Made by a program: the position numbers and the translations under genes. Shown piece by piece: positions 10,676 to 23,190 of a DNA stretch of 64,000 nucleotides. The stretch is from NCBI GenBank assembly GCA_023374025.1, contig SIJG01000008.1, positions 3,004,273 through 3,068,272 of the forward strand, read 5' to 3'. The stretch's first letter is position 1, and each line of letters starts with the position of its first letter. The DNA comes from Heterodera schachtii. Lineage: Eukaryota > Nematoda > Chromadorea > Rhabditida > Heteroderidae. The notes under the pieces are model-generated. The model ran no database searches, was not told the DNA's origin, and saw only the letters and a program-made list of their open reading frames with translations.

Positions 10676-13147
10676 TCAAATCAAATATGATAAAAAATTA
10701 ATTTAACTTAGAAAAATACACCCCCAAAAGCTCAAATCGAAAATGTCAAAAAAAATTTTTCATGTTCTAAATCCCCTTAGAATGATTCCGATTGAAAATA
10801 TAATTACATTTAATCATAATAAAATGATTTTATTTGAAAAAATGTCTTTCAAAATGTCCTAAAAACTAATCATTCGTATAAGGAAAAATATACAAAAAAT
10901 CAACAATATATTTAAATTATTTTATTAATAACAATCATATGGGATTATATGACTCGTCGACTCAAAAAACAGTAATTCATATTTTAAACAACTAAATTAA
11001 ATTGAAAAAATTTGTATCGACATATTAGAAACTTGGATTCTTAATCTCAATAAATTTACGAAAGAAACGACGAGAGATTTATAAAAAAAAAGACACCGAT
11101 AATAAATAAATTAAAACAAAAAAAAGAAAATATAAATATAAAAATACGTATTTTAAAGTAAATTATGTCAAAAAAAGCAATTAAAATTATTAATTTTCCA
11201 TGTTAAACGAAATGACGAAAATTAAGGTAAATAAATATAGGGTCAAATCAAGTCAATAATTTAAAAATATATTTGTTTACGCAAAATGTAAATAAAAATT
11301 TAAGAATTTTTGTTTGTATGAGGACTCAAATTTTATTTTATTTTTTTAAAATTGATTTTTGTTTGCCTATTTTGCCGGGTTTTCAGGCCAAAACGCGAAC
11401 GGAAACTTCTAAAAGTCTTCATAATGCTAAGTTAAACACATAATTATTATTGAATCAAAAAATAAAATTAGCTCTCCCGGAATGAACAACAAAAAGTTTT
11501 AAAATGAATTAATTTTTTTCGGTATTTTAGAAAATCCACCAAGAATCTATCATTTCGGGCAAGTGTCTGCGCCGCAAATGTCGCATCAGCGCCTTAACCA
11601 TGAGAAAATCTGTGTATTAAAATGATCTTTCATTTCTTGGCGCACTACTTTTACACCTGACAGTAAATAATCAGGAATAATTAAATCTAATTCTATTCCA
11701 GTTCCTGTCTTTGCTTCCCAAAATTCCGCTTAATCTTAATTAAAAACGAAATTTGAAATATTTATCAAATTTATAAATACAAAAATTCACCAAAAGCAAT
11801 GAATTAAATCAAAATTGTAAATATTATTAATAAATTAAAATCCAATTCGATCCGGTACCGGTTTTTGTCTTTTTTCAAAAATTCTGCTAACCCCAATTAA
11901 ATTAAAATACACAATATTATTAAATTTACAAATAGAAAAAGCCAGCAAAAGGGTGAATTGGGTTGTTCATCGATCCGTTTTCTGCAATTTATTCGTTTTT
12001 CCATTTTCATTTTCAGAATTCCCAATTGGTGACGAATCATCACAATGTTCACCACCAGGAACAGTTGAAAAATTTATTCCATTCATAGCAATTGAAAAAT
12101 TTATTCCATTCATAGCAATTGAAAAATTTATTCCATTCATATTTGTCCATCGTTAATTTTATTTCCATCATATTTTTCCATTTCATCATTTATCAATTAA
12201 AAATGGAAAATAGGCAATAAAAAAACCTCATTTTTAGGGGTATAAAATGACATAATGTATTCAAAAAATTAGGCCAAATAAATAATTTTGTAAAAATAAA
12301 TAAATAAATTTTGGAGATGAATTTTGAAAAGTTATTCATTTCATCGGGCTGTATTTTTTAAAATTTTCGGATTTATTCTTAGGGGTGTATTTTTTGAAAA
12401 AAATTTCGATCAATTCTTAGGAATGCATATTTCCTTTTTCTTGAATTTTTGTTAACAAATTTTGGGCAAAATGCCAAAATAGGCAAAAATATGTTGTTTT
12501 AAACTAAATAATTTTTATTCGAATATGTTTTTTCAAAAATTTTTGCTCTTAAACGATACTAATTACGGGAATATAAATACTTCCGCCCTTACAATAGCAT
12601 CACATACACTATTTTAATTAATTTTTTTACTTTTTTCATTTTATGGCTACTCCCTTGGTGAACGTATCATTTTGTGTTCACATGTAAATGCTTATTTGTT
12701 AGGAACAAGTTTAATATTTGTCTTAAATAAAAATATTTTAAAATTTTTTATTCGTTTTTTATTTCGCTCTTTAATGTAACTAATTAGGGGAATAATATTC
12801 CCGCCATTAAAACATCAAAACAGGAGATATTCTAAAGGAGTTGTACATGGTGACGTTAATTTATGCCAAGAAGGTACAAAAAAAAGTGTCTGTCTGCTCC
12901 ATTTTTGTAGGAAAAAAACGGGTAGCCTAAAATTGAGCAAATTAATGCAGTGGCTAATAGGGGGGGGGGGGCTATTATTCCTAATGGAGGGTTAATTAAA
13001 TTCTTCGCCACACCGACCCCGCAAATGCTCCCCAAAATTCCTCCGGTCCACCTACCCCTTTCGCGGGGGACTATAAATTTGCAGACGATGTTCTCGGGTG
13101 GATCATCATCATCATTAATTAATTAATTTTTTTAAAATTAATTCCAG
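10676..13147. other. AT-rich intergenic region
   Basis: No gene seen. Contains three tandem copies of a 27-bp unit at 12066-12146, recurring short words such as TCTTAGGGGTGTATTTTT (about 12380) and a run of G at 12961-12971. A GC-rich patch at 13008-13100 just before the tomosyn-like exons is open in two frames but cannot be joined in phase to the exon at 13148. Confidence 0.45.
12066..12146. repeat. 27-bp tandem repeat, three copies
   Basis: The unit is AATTGAAAAATTTATTCC followed by ATTCATAGC. Three adjacent, nearly identical copies create an open frame with a repeated EKFIPFIAI peptide, which is probably not a gene. Confidence 0.85.
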
Positions 13148-16100
13148 ATGAACCACCCAATCGTGTCCATGTTGCCGCTGCACGCGTCGCCCTACGCCAG
13201 CGCAGCACAACCCCCGCACACCATGGCTGTTCTGTTGCGCAACGACCTGCTGGTTGTGGACATGTAAGCCCAAGGGTACAAATGTCAATAATCCATTAAC
13301 TAATGAATCAATTAAATAATTAATTAAGGTATTTATTTGAGCGGACCAGTAATAATAATAATAAAAAAAATGGTTATTAAATTAATTTCTTTCTTCATTT
13401 TGAGCAGATGTCCCTGTTTTGAAGTGCTTCATCCAATGGATTTGCACGAATCACCAGTCACAATGATCAAGTAAAAAAATCAAAATTGATAAAAACGTTT
13501 TTTGGATTATTCGGATGGGAAAAGCATTTTAACTAATCAATTTGGATTAGTCGGCTAAACAACGACGAAACCCAACTCGTACTTGGCCAACTCGTACTGC
13601 CCCAACTCGTACAGTTTTCGACAAAAAAATCGTTATAACTTTTGTTAAGGTCGACCAAATTAAACATTCATGGTATCATTCAATAGCCTTTAAAATTCTC
13701 TATCTACTTGAAAATGCAAGAAAATTTTATTGTCTTTTCAAAAAAGTTATGACCAAAATGTAAAATTTTTTCGTCCACAACTTTTTTCAAACTTAATCAA
13801 ATTTTTTGAAACTTGGTATGTAGATAGAGAATTTTAAAGGCTATTGAATGACGCCAAGAATGTTTACGTAATTTTGTCAACTTTAACAAAAGCTATGACG
13901 ATTTTTTTTGTCGAAAAACAATACGAGTTGGGGCAGTACGAGTTGGGGCAGTACGAGTTGGGTTTCCCCCTAAAAAAGTATTTTTTCAAAGAAAAATTTT
14001 ATTTTGTTAATTCAAAATAATAGAAATATTTGAAAAATTTTTTGAAAAGTAATTTTTTTTCTACTATTATTTTGTGTGTAAGAGTTCTGCTGATTTTTTT
14101 GTCAGATATTTCTCCGATTGTCCGATCGAACTGATCGCCGCCCTGACGCTGGTCGGACGAAACCAACGGCGTCAAGGCGTTCGGCTCAGCGAACGGCCAT
14201 GGCCTCTGAACGGTAAGTGCTTCCGCTGATCCAACCCAAAAATTGTTAATACCGTACTCGCTTTTCTCTCGGCTATACGATATTCCCATTTTTAATGAAA
14301 TATTCGTTTAATCATTTTTATTTTTAATGCTGTACTTAACAAATTGTATTAAAATTTCCCAAAATTTCGCAAATTTTCCCCTGTTGCGCCTATCGGAACC
14401 GCCGGACCCCCATTTTTACCTCATTTTTTAAATGTTGACCTCAAAATGGCAAAAATAAGTTGTTTTTTTGGCGATGACTATAAATTGTGTCTTTTTTTTT
14501 TGGGCGCTGAATTTTAATATAAAACTGCGGCAAAAAGTTTTATTTTTGGTCAAAAGCAACAAAAAAAAATAAATAAAAAAATTGTACAGGCGGAAATGGC
14601 CGAGAATGTGCCACAGTACAGCAGGAAATGCTGTTGACCGGCGATGAGGAAGGGTCCATCAAATTTTGGCAGGCGTCCAGTGAACAGCTTCAGGTATGGT
14701 AACTCGGTAATACAGTAGCACCAACAAAAAACTATAAGGAATACTGTAAATAAAATAAGGATTTATTTTTAATTTTTTAAGATTTTGTACAAGCTGAAAA
14801 CGGGAAGGCAATTCGAGAAGAATGTTGCGGCACACATTGCTTATCTGCAAGCTGCACAAGCAGCGAATGGAGGCGAAGAAAAAGCAGTAAAATATTTTAT
14901 TTTATATATAATTTTAGAAAAAATTTTATTTTATACTTTTTAATAGAATATTAGATTAAACAAAAAAAAAATTATTAATAATGTATATTTCTATTTTCAA
15001 TCTTAATTTATCAAAAACTATTTTTTGTTATTTTTATTTTGGTAAATTATTTTTTCAATTTATATTAACTTTCTCCAATATTTAAAATTACTTCATTAAC
15101 TAAATGTACAAAGTGCCATTAAATTCAAATTAAACAAAATATTTTCCCATTTTTCTCAGTTGACCGTTCCCGCGATTAGCCACGCGGTTGCGGACGTGGG
15201 GCTGTGCTTGGACTCGCACCAGCTGCTTGTTGCCAGCCGTTCTGGCCAAGTCACACAATTCCTTTTTGCCAAGACGGAATGTTGCCAAGAAATTGCGGTA
15301 AAAACTCCGTTTTTCGTATATGTTATATAAAATTCCACATCAATTTTTTGTTACATAATTTTTTTTTTCATACAGACAATGGTTTTGCCACAGCTGTGCC
15401 GTTCGATCATTTCAGCAACTTTTTCACCCACAACAGCACCACCATCGCCCAAGAATGGCGTCCAACAAGCGCCAAATGGTAATAAAAAAAATGCCTTTTT
15501 TTGGCCTTTTTGTGTTTTTATGTGAAAAAATATTAAAAATGCAATAATCGTGAAAATACACCCCCCTAAGAATGACCTGAAAATTTTTCAACGCCCTTAA
15601 GAAATTAAAATTTCTCAAAAATTCATCTCCAAAATAATATATTTATTTTCTTGATAAAAATTTTAAGTTTAAAATTTTCCTTATTCGAAAAAGTTTATAA
15701 AATATTTTAATAATCATTTATGTAAATGACCAAAATTAAAATTTTTTATTAAGTTTTACGTGTTTTGCTCCCTAAAATTTAAAAAAAAAAAAATTTTAAA
15801 TGCCTTTTTTCATGCCTTTTAGGGATTTTGTGCTGTTTCATGCCTTTTTACAATTTTTTTGGTGCCTATTATAGTGAATTTTTCGCGATTTTTGGTGCCT
15901 TTTTAGTCAAAACTTATTGCCATTTTAACTATTTTTTCGACAAAAAATGGCATAAATTTGCTCAAAAGCAATCAAATTTTGCATTCTTGGCATCATCCGG
16001 TAGCCTTTTTTCGTTATTAGATTGCAAAATATTAAAAAATTTGGCCATCGTTTAAAAAATTTATGCCATAACCTACAGTATGGTGCATATTTTTATAATC

Positions 16101-17784
16101 AAACTGTATTTAGTCGTAACTTTGTCAAATGACGGTTCGTCTTAACGATTTTGGTATCAAAAATAGCTTGAATAAAATCTCAATTAATCTATTTCAGCCA
16201 TTTTTGGAAAAAACTAATTAAACCGGTTAAAAAACCGGTTTAAAAAATATGCCATTTTTCAAGTCAAAGGAGAAAATTATTTGTGATTTTAGTCTGAAAC
16301 AAGATGCAGAAAACCGCGTCCAAATTGGTTCAGTTGGAGCCTTATCAACTTGCCCTTTCTTTAATTTTCAAATTTTTTTATGAATTTTTTTTTTTTGGCA
16401 TATTCTACACAATTGAATGTGAGTTTTCTCGCCCCAGGCTATCAGCCCGAGTTGTTGTGCCAAATCCCGTGGGTCAATGGCATCCGGTCCGCCGAGTTGG
16501 TCACCACATTGGCACTGAATTCCGCGCGCGGACTCATCGCACTAGGCACCAGACTTGGCTTCGCGTTAATCGATGCGCACAACGCGGCACAGGTCAAACG
16601 AAAACAGTATTTATTAAAATGAATTAATTAAAAAATAATGATAAGATTAAATTAAATTCAGAAATATCGAATTTATATAAAATTAAATCTTCTAATTAGT
16701 AAAATATGTTTTAATGTTTAAATTATTCTTTTTACCTTTAAAGCTAATTAAAATATTTCAATCTCTATTTTAAACATTGAATAATGAGAATATGCAATAA
16801 GAAATTAATTTATGGCAATTTAAAATAAAAATACAAAAAATGAATTGAAAAATTTAAAACAAAAATAAATGTTATAATAAATTAAATAAATTGAGTTTTA
16901 TGAATAATATAATTCCTTTTTTCTTGTATAAATTCATTGATCCATTGTCTTAAATCCTTTTTTAGCCCTTTTAAAAAACATAATTAAAATAATTTCAAAT
17001 TGTCTTTTAAATAAATAATCATTCAATTTACTGTAAATATTTAATTGCATAGTTTAATACATTTAAAATTTTAATCAAATTTAAATTAAAAAAAACTCCA
17101 TGTTTTCAAGGTCTACGCTTGGTCCAACGATGAACTGCTTGGCCGTGAACCAATCCCTTCTTTGTCCTCCAGCCAAATTGGCGAAATGACCATTTCGCCA
17201 GCAACGAAGGTTAGCGCGAATCCATTCTTTTTAGCAATTTCACATTTTATTATGACTTTATAAGAAATTTAATTATGGACAATTAAGCTAATTACCGTTA
17301 GTTAATTGCATCTTTGCCAACCATAAACACTGACTAATCAAAAAAAAACACTAACACGCATTTTCTTACCGTACATCTCTCTCTTTTTATAATACTTCCC
17401 ATTTACCGTAATGTCTCTCTACCGGTTGTATGTGGGCACCGGGAAGTTTGGGCACCAATTAAGGATTGTAAAAAATAAATAATTTTTTTATGGTCTGAAA
17501 ATTGCAACTATCTAATTTAAAAGCATAGTAAATTTTAATCAAATTAAGAACCGAGAATTTTTTTATGAATCATAGACTCATTACCATTCAATCTATTTCT
17601 CCACCGCCTATTTCAGGCCCACTCAAATGCCATCACCAAACTGAGCACGGCGGGCAACGAAATGAACTACGAGAAGGACATCATCCGCAAAAGTGGCACA
17701 CTGACAAGGTGGACGAAGAAATGCTGTAGCGAATTTAACAATGGGACGGAAAAATGTCGGAAAAAAACATTTATTCTACAATAA
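13148..17784 (+). CDS. Tomosyn/STXBP5-family WD40 protein, both ends missing
   Basis: Tomosyn is a syntaxin-binding protein with two WD40 propellers and a C-terminal R-SNARE that restrains vesicle priming. Ten exons join in phase: 13148-13263, 13408-13470, 14106-14212, 14590-14693, 14782-14886, 15160-15297, 15376-15478, 16438-16592, 17111-17209 and 17617-17784 (about 385 codons, no internal stop). Diagnostic matches to remembered animal tomosyns are MNHPIV, HPMDLHESPVT, YFSDCPIELI, LTGDEEGSIKFW, LYKLKTGRQFEK and ELLCQIPWVNG. These cover the end of the first propeller and the start of the second. The first exon follows a splice acceptor, so upstream exons are expected but were not found. The last frame runs to a stop in sequence unlike the family, and the second propeller and SNARE motif are absent. 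It may be a truncated gene or one with distant exons. Confidence 0.75.
13566..13969. repeat. Foldback element in a tomosyn-like intron
   Basis: Outer arms are GAAACCCAACTCGTAC and complement, followed by repeats of CCAACTCGTACTG. Inner arms hold GGTATCATTCAATAGCC and TTCTCTATCTAC and their complements. The centre has AAAAAAGTTATGACC. The element lies wholly between the exons at 13470 and 14106, so it need not disturb coding. Confidence 0.8.
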
Positions 17785-18447
17785 CTAAACCCTTTAAATC
17801 TGTAGAATTCAATCATTTTTGAGTTATCCAGTTTTGATCCCACCTCTATCCCAGCGGGTATTATCTGTAGACCCACTATTCAAAGGGCAATTCGGAAGAG
17901 AAATTTTGTGCTCGTTCAAATTTTTAAACTCATTTTTACAAGAAAATTTTCCCAACCCCCTAGGAATTTTTTTCGAAAAATTTCCCGGTTTTCATTGAGT
18001 TTAGGGGGTGTTTATCATCATGAAGGAGTTATCTGACCAAGTCGGCCCAAAAATTTTTTAGTCCGCATCAAAGGTTATCTTATCAAATATTTTTAAAATT
18101 TTAAAATTTAGTTACTGTAGAATAAATGTTTGAAGCCGATAGATTGGACTAATAAATAAAGAATTGCCCGCATTTTTGTCCATTTTTCCTAAGTTGCTAA
18201 TTTGTAAGCTACTTTTCGAACATATTTTCTAAGTTTTTATTTTTACAGCAAAAAAACAAAAAAACTTGAAAAAACTTATTACGGCCTATTTTGGCGTTCG
18301 CCCTAAATTTATTAATAAAAATGCAATAAAAACGAAAAATACACCATTAAGGATCGATCACAACTTTTTTAGATATACAACTCTCTAAAAAATTTTTATT
18401 TTCTCAAAAATTTATATCCAAAAAATTTGTTTAGTTTTTACCGTGCA

Positions 18448-20256
18448 ATGTTACTCTTCATTCTACTAACAGCATGTGGAGCAGATGACGCATACCAAGT
18501 CGTTTCGACATGTTTCATCCGCTCAACGCGAGATGCGCCACCCATCACCGTAGAAGAAGTGAGAGGACCCAAAATCTTGTTTTTTTTAAAATTTTTTTTT
18601 ACATATTTGGATAATTTTTAAGAATCTATAGAAATTTCTTGTTAAAATTAAGTTTTTTTTTTTTTGCAAATATATAACTAAAAATTACGATTCGTTCAAA
18701 AAAGAGAGACATGAGCAAAAATGAATTTTTAAATACTAAAATGTGATTCTAAGCCTATTTCATATTTATAGAACTTGTGCCCATTTCACCCTTTATGAAG
18801 GATTTTTTTCACAAAATAACCATCTAAAAATTTTTATTTAAATATGTGGTACAAATTTTGTTTGTTTGGTACAATTTCGGGATTTTTCTTACATATTCAT
18901 TTTGATAATTTTTCTTTGTAGGTCGCTGGCCATGAAGTGGGACACCTAGCCGCAACCGAAATGCACCCTGATGGCTTCGAATTTGTAAATGTAAGTAAAG
19001 TAAATTTAATTATTAAATGAATTCAAGCAATCAAAATTTTACATAATATAAAAATGAATTGGAGCCCAAAAAATAAAATAAATTATCCTAAAGGCAACCA
19101 AAATGAAGAAAAATTGAAAAATTCAAAAAATTAACGAACTGCCATTATACGAACTGTAATTGAACGATTTTGTTTTTTAGATAACCGTAGTACCCCGTGG
19201 CAACATCCTCGGGTGTACCTACCACCTGATACCAGCCGAACACACAAATGGACAGTTGGAAGCGGGAATGTTTTTAAAATCGGGTTAGTCTTTTTGATTA
19301 CTCAAATACTCTCTATATTTACTATACAAAATTTCAAAATTTTAAGGCGGAGGAGCGTACGAGGTGCTCAAATCCCGCCGGAGCAGAGGCATGGGTCATG
19401 ATCAACCGGAACTTGAGTCCTACGCCTACACTTATGTATGTTTACATAATTTTGAGGTTTTGTAACTGAAAAAAGTAGTAAGCTAGTAAATTTTGCTCTG
19501 TTGATTTCAAAAAGTAGAATTTAGTGTACCGTTTGCCTGTGTCCAATTTTCCTTGTGTCCAAAATTCCGGCGATGTCCAGTTTTCAGTTTTCTGGCGCCC
19601 AATTTTCCGATGTCTAATTTTACATGTTCCACTTTAGTGTTCAAAAGAAATGAACATTTATTAATTTATGAGTCACCCTTTCAAGTTTGTCGGCTCAGAG
19701 AACATTAATGATAAGGTACCTTTAGATCCTGAACAAAAGACTACGAAAAAAAAAGATACGGTTGCGCCCATTCAACCAAACAGCGGTGGGAAATTTTTTA
19801 AAAATCTACGCCCATCACTTAAATACCTTTCTTTGTGAGAAATATTTTCCTTTTCAAGGTCAGCCAAGCCGACAAACAAGCAACGTTACAAGCGAGCCGA
19901 AGCAGCTTCTTGGAAACGAAAAAATGTCTTAAAGGAGTATGGGCAAAAACGGAAAAGGTAAATTTCAAATAAATATTTTGATTTCAAGATTTTTAGCTAG
20001 TGAAAAAGTTGGTACAAATGGGAACGATGTACCCGCAAGATGTTTATGCGTGAGTTTTGTTTAAAAAATTAAAAAAAAATTACCAAATTCGTTTATTTAT
20101 TTGAAAAAACATAATGAAAATTTTAATTTTTTATTGACTTTCTCCTAAAATTAAGAAATTTTATAATAGCAATTTCAAATTTAAACCACCCGAAAATTTA
20201 GTGTTATTGGAAAGTTACCAAAACGGAAAAAGAAAGGAAAAGGAGGAGGAAAATAA
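18448..20256 (+). CDS. Small secreted M41-like (FtsH-type) zinc protease without AAA domain
   Basis: Seven exons agree in phase: 18448-18558, 18922-18990, 19181-19283, 19347-19435, 19859-19957, 19997-20049 and 20202-20256 (192 aa). Residues 1-12 (MLLFILLTACGA) look like a signal peptide. The zinc-binding HEVGH is at residues 41-45, followed by ITVVPRGNILG (61-71), matching the HEAGH ... VTIIPRG block of peptidase M41 (FtsH, YME1, AFG3). D113 in RGMGHDQ sits where M41 enzymes have their third zinc ligand (STGASND). The AAA+ ATPase and transmembrane parts of family members are absent, and the C-terminus is very basic (KLPKRKKKGKGGGK). A secreted, ATP-independent peptidase is the inference; activity is unproven. 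A TTG-initiated extension from 18427 is possible but weaker. Confidence 0.75.
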
Positions 20257-20470
20257 TGAGGAAGAGGAGGAGGACGATGAAGAGGAGAACGAGTGAGGAA
20301 GAGGAAAGTCAAAGAAAGAAGGGAAGAGGAAAAGGAAGAAGCAGAGGACGAGGAGGAAGACAAGAAAGAGGAGGAGGAAAAGAAGAAGAGGACGAGAAAG
20401 AGGAAGAAACAGAGGAAGTGGATCAAAAATGTTCAAACACATACAATAAAAATAATAACATTAAAATAAA
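20257..20470. repeat. GA-rich polypurine tract after the M41-like gene
   Basis: Irregular GAGGAAGAGG sequence starting in the last exon and running to about 20425, followed by AATAAA near 20446 that could serve as polyadenylation signal. Serine-rich frames on the opposite strand are artefacts of the composition. Confidence 0.8.
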
Positions 20471-20998
20471 AAAAAATGGAAATATTTCTTGGAATTCCTC
20501 AATGATTTTTTAAAAAATTCATTTTTTTGCAAAAAATTTATATAACATTTTGGTTTCAAATGATTTGTTTAAATTTATACATAAAAATGTTGTGTCAATT
20601 CAAAAGCATAAATTTTGTACCCGGACACAAGTTCAAAACCGGTGATTTTTTAAATTTTTACAAGTTATGAAGGTTTTACACCTAAAATTGTCAAATTGTG
20701 GGTTTTTGTCAAATTGTGAAGTTGTTTTTGTTTTTTAAAATTTTTTGTGTTTTTCTGGTATAAAAAATTTTCGGATTATAATGAGTTAATAAATTTTTCA
20801 TTGGGTAAGATCCGGGACAAAACAGGGTATGAAAAGGAACTTGATGCAATGCCAATTAAGAAAAAAGTAACTTTGAAAAACCAGAAACAACAAATAAATA
20901 TATAAAGCCGATGGCATCCACAAAAAAGCATAATTGCCTGCATTCTTTCACAAAACATCAACCAGCAGCATCTGTTCCTTGCCACAACATCAACATCG

Positions 20999-21099
20999 AT
21001 GATGACCACGGGCCAGCAGCGACCGCAAAATTTGTCGGTCAAGCGGACGGAGGCGGCGGTGGAGGGCCTGAAAAAAATTGGCAAAAAAATTTTCGTAGT
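20999..21099 (+). CDS. Possible first exon of an unidentified gene
   Basis: ATGATG at 20999 starts a GC-richer frame reading MMTTGQQRPQNLSVKRTEAA and then a lysine-rich helix, ending at a possible TTC|GTAGTG donor. The sequence just upstream looks like a leader. No following exon was found on the plus strand; the next coding signal is on the minus strand, so this may be a truncated gene. Confidence 0.3.
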
Positions 21100-21899
21100 G
21101 GGAATAAAGCTTTAAAACAGCAGGAAAAATTAGCAGTAAAGATCAATTAGTAGCAACCTAGTTCATCCCATGCCCCATGCCGTCACAGGTGCACTCCCAT
21201 ACCGGATTTTATAAAATTAAAAAAAAAAGTTTTAAGGGGGGTCATAAATGTAAAAAAGGGGGGGGGGGCGGGAGTCAACCAAAATTTATGGGAAGGGGTC
21301 CGGCCAGATAAATCGACGACCTTTTATTTTTGCTTGACCATCTTCTTCGTGGCGCGCTGTTTTTTTAAGTTTTTGAGGATCCGGGGGGGGGGGGGAGGGG
21401 GTCCAGCGGTGAAAGGGGCGCCGCCGGGGAAAAAAATCGGCAATGGTAAAATTTTGTGGTTTCTTCGAAAAATAGTTTAAAAATTTAATGAGCACATTTT
21501 TATGCTGAAAAATGCGCTGATCACGGACCTGAGATCGGATTTTGCAAAATTAATGATTTTATCTATGATTTTTTTTATCAAATATGAGACGGTGGTCTGG
21601 TTTCGAGCCCGCTTGGCTGCAGTTATAACAATGAAAAATCGTTGACAAAACATTGATTTTTAAAAATATGAATTCAGATCGTGATCAGCGCATTTTTTCA
21701 GCCTAGAAAATGTGCTAATTAAATTTTTAAATTTATTTTTCGAAGAAACTACAAAACTTTACCATTGCCAAAAAATTAAAAATGGTCCTACATTTCAGGG
21801 CACAGCGATTTCTTCTTTGCTAAAATTTTCTATTTTGACCGTTTTTGAGTAACAACGACTAATCAGCAGCCCCCTCCCCCCCCCCCCCCCCCCCCCCTC
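21100..21899. other. Repeat-rich non-coding stretch
   Basis: Contains G-runs at 21264-21272 and 21384-21396, a degenerate GC-hairpin copy near 21402, and an imperfect inverted repeat whose arms include GAAAAATGCGCTGATCACG (about 21505) and its complement near 21680-21700. A C-run lies at 21876-21897. No gene seen. Confidence 0.5.
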
Positions 21900-21954
21900 C
21901 CTCCGGACCCATCATGTTGCGCGGACCGATCGCTGATCAGCAGTGGCGGCGGCT

Positions 21955-22205
21955 GAGGCGTCACGGTCGGAATGGGCGGCTGCGGAGGCGGTGGCTGAGG
22001 CGTCATGGTCGGAATGGGCGGCTGCGGAGGCGGTGGCTGAGGCGTCATGGTCGGAATGGGCGGCTGCGGAGGCGGTGGCTGAGGCGTCATGGTCGGAATG
22101 GGCGGCTGCGGAGGCGGTGGCTGAGGCGTCATGGTCGGAATGGGCGGCTGCGGAGGCGGTGGCTGAGGCGTCATGGTCGGAATGGGCGGCTGCGGAGGCG
22201 GCGGC
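21955..22205. repeat. 42-bp minisatellite, about six units
   Basis: Nearly identical 42-bp units of the form GGCGGCTGCGGAGGCGGTGG followed by CTGAGGCGTCATGGTCGGAAT. Because 42 is divisible by three, all frames stay open. The minus-strand frame with a 14-residue proline-rich unit (MTPQPPPPQPPIPT) is the one consistent with an SF3B4-type tail. Confidence 0.9.
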
Positions 22206-22254
22206 GGTGGGGGCGGATGCTATGTCTGCAAAAAATGATGTCATAAATAAGTGA

Positions 22255-22320
22255 ACAGAACGCAATGCAAGGAGCAAATTGAAAAGAAGAGCTTTAACCA
22301 TTGCGCTATTTGCACGAAAG
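22255..22320 (-). repeat. tRNA-like sequence (probable SINE fragment)
   Basis: The minus strand has ATAGCGCAATGGTTAAAGC, an A-box-like segment, but no cloverleaf. Close copies of the same A-box lie at 23191 (plus) and, cut short, at 22793. Confidence 0.45.
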
Positions 22321-22800
22321 AACTGAAGCTCAATGAGAGCATTTTCCACTTTTTCTCTTTTCATTTTGTTTGAACTTGGCATGCGTACCAAAAGATAAGA
22401 CCAAAAATTTAAAACTTAGTTTTTAAAATAATTCTTCCTAAAATTAAAATACATATAAATATTTCATGAAAAGTTTCGTGGTGAATGCGAAAAAATGGTT
22501 TTCAGTCGTCCCCCTCTCCACAAAAATTTTTGCCCTAAAACAGATGGACCGTCTCTATCAAAAAAAAAAACGATGACAAAATTTTGATTCAAAAATACCG
22601 CTAATTATTTAATTATTTCAAGATTAGACTAATAGCAAGTCTAGTCCAAATTTTAGGTAGGCTCAGCCTATTAATAAATATTATTCGCCTCTTATAATAA
22701 TAAAATAATGTTCTAAATTTCATGGAAGTAAAAGTGACAACCAAACAACAAAATAAAAGAAGTTCTCAAAGAGTATGAGCTGCTGTCATGTAAATAGCGC

Positions 22801-23190
22801 CAAGGGCGTAGCTAGGGGGGGGGGGGGCCCAGGGGGCCCGGGCCCCCCCGAAACCCAAAAAGTAAAAAATTTTCAGTAATTTTTTTGAAATTTTAAGCAA
22901 TTTTCTTAACAAAATTGCATTAAAATACTCAAAAATTTTCCCGGCGGCGCCTATCGGCACCGCCGGACCCCCATTTACCATATTTTTGAAAAATGGATGC
23001 CAAAATAGTAAAAAATATTGATTTTTTGGCGAAAAATTTTGTAAAATACACCCCTAATTCGGGATTTCAAAAAACCAAAAATACACCCCTAAAAATTGTC
23101 CTAAAAAAGAAAAATACACCCCTAAGAATCGACTTTTTGAGTTGGCCCCCCCCCCCCCCCCCCGAAACGAAGGTCCTGGCTACGCCCTTG
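22801..23190. mobile_element. hAT MITE inserted in a tRNA-like repeat
   Basis: Terminal repeats CAAGGGCGTAGCTAGG and complement (CCTGGCTACGCCCTTG) resemble classic hAT ends. The exact 8-bp duplication AATAGCGC flanks it (22793-22800, 23191-23198). Long G and C runs sit just inside each end. The interior includes a GC-hairpin motif (22942-22966) and TACACCCCTAA words. There is no transposase. Confidence 0.85.

Noticed and set aside
11953..12156. Open frame with a repeated EKFIPFIAI peptide
   Set aside because: Explained by three copies of a 27-bp tandem repeat; no splice or start support.
13008..13100. Upstream exon of the tomosyn-like gene
   Set aside because: Although GC-rich with a possible donor, none of its open frames joins in phase to the exon at 13148 and none resembles the expected tomosyn segment.
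20181..20442. Serine/leucine-rich minus-strand open frames
   Set aside because: Produced by the polypurine tract downstream of the M41-like gene; no start context, splice sites or domain.
21863..22391. Long overlapping Ala/His, Arg/Leu and Pro frames on both strands
   Set aside because: All arise from the 42-bp minisatellite, which keeps every frame open; only the proline frame has outside support.
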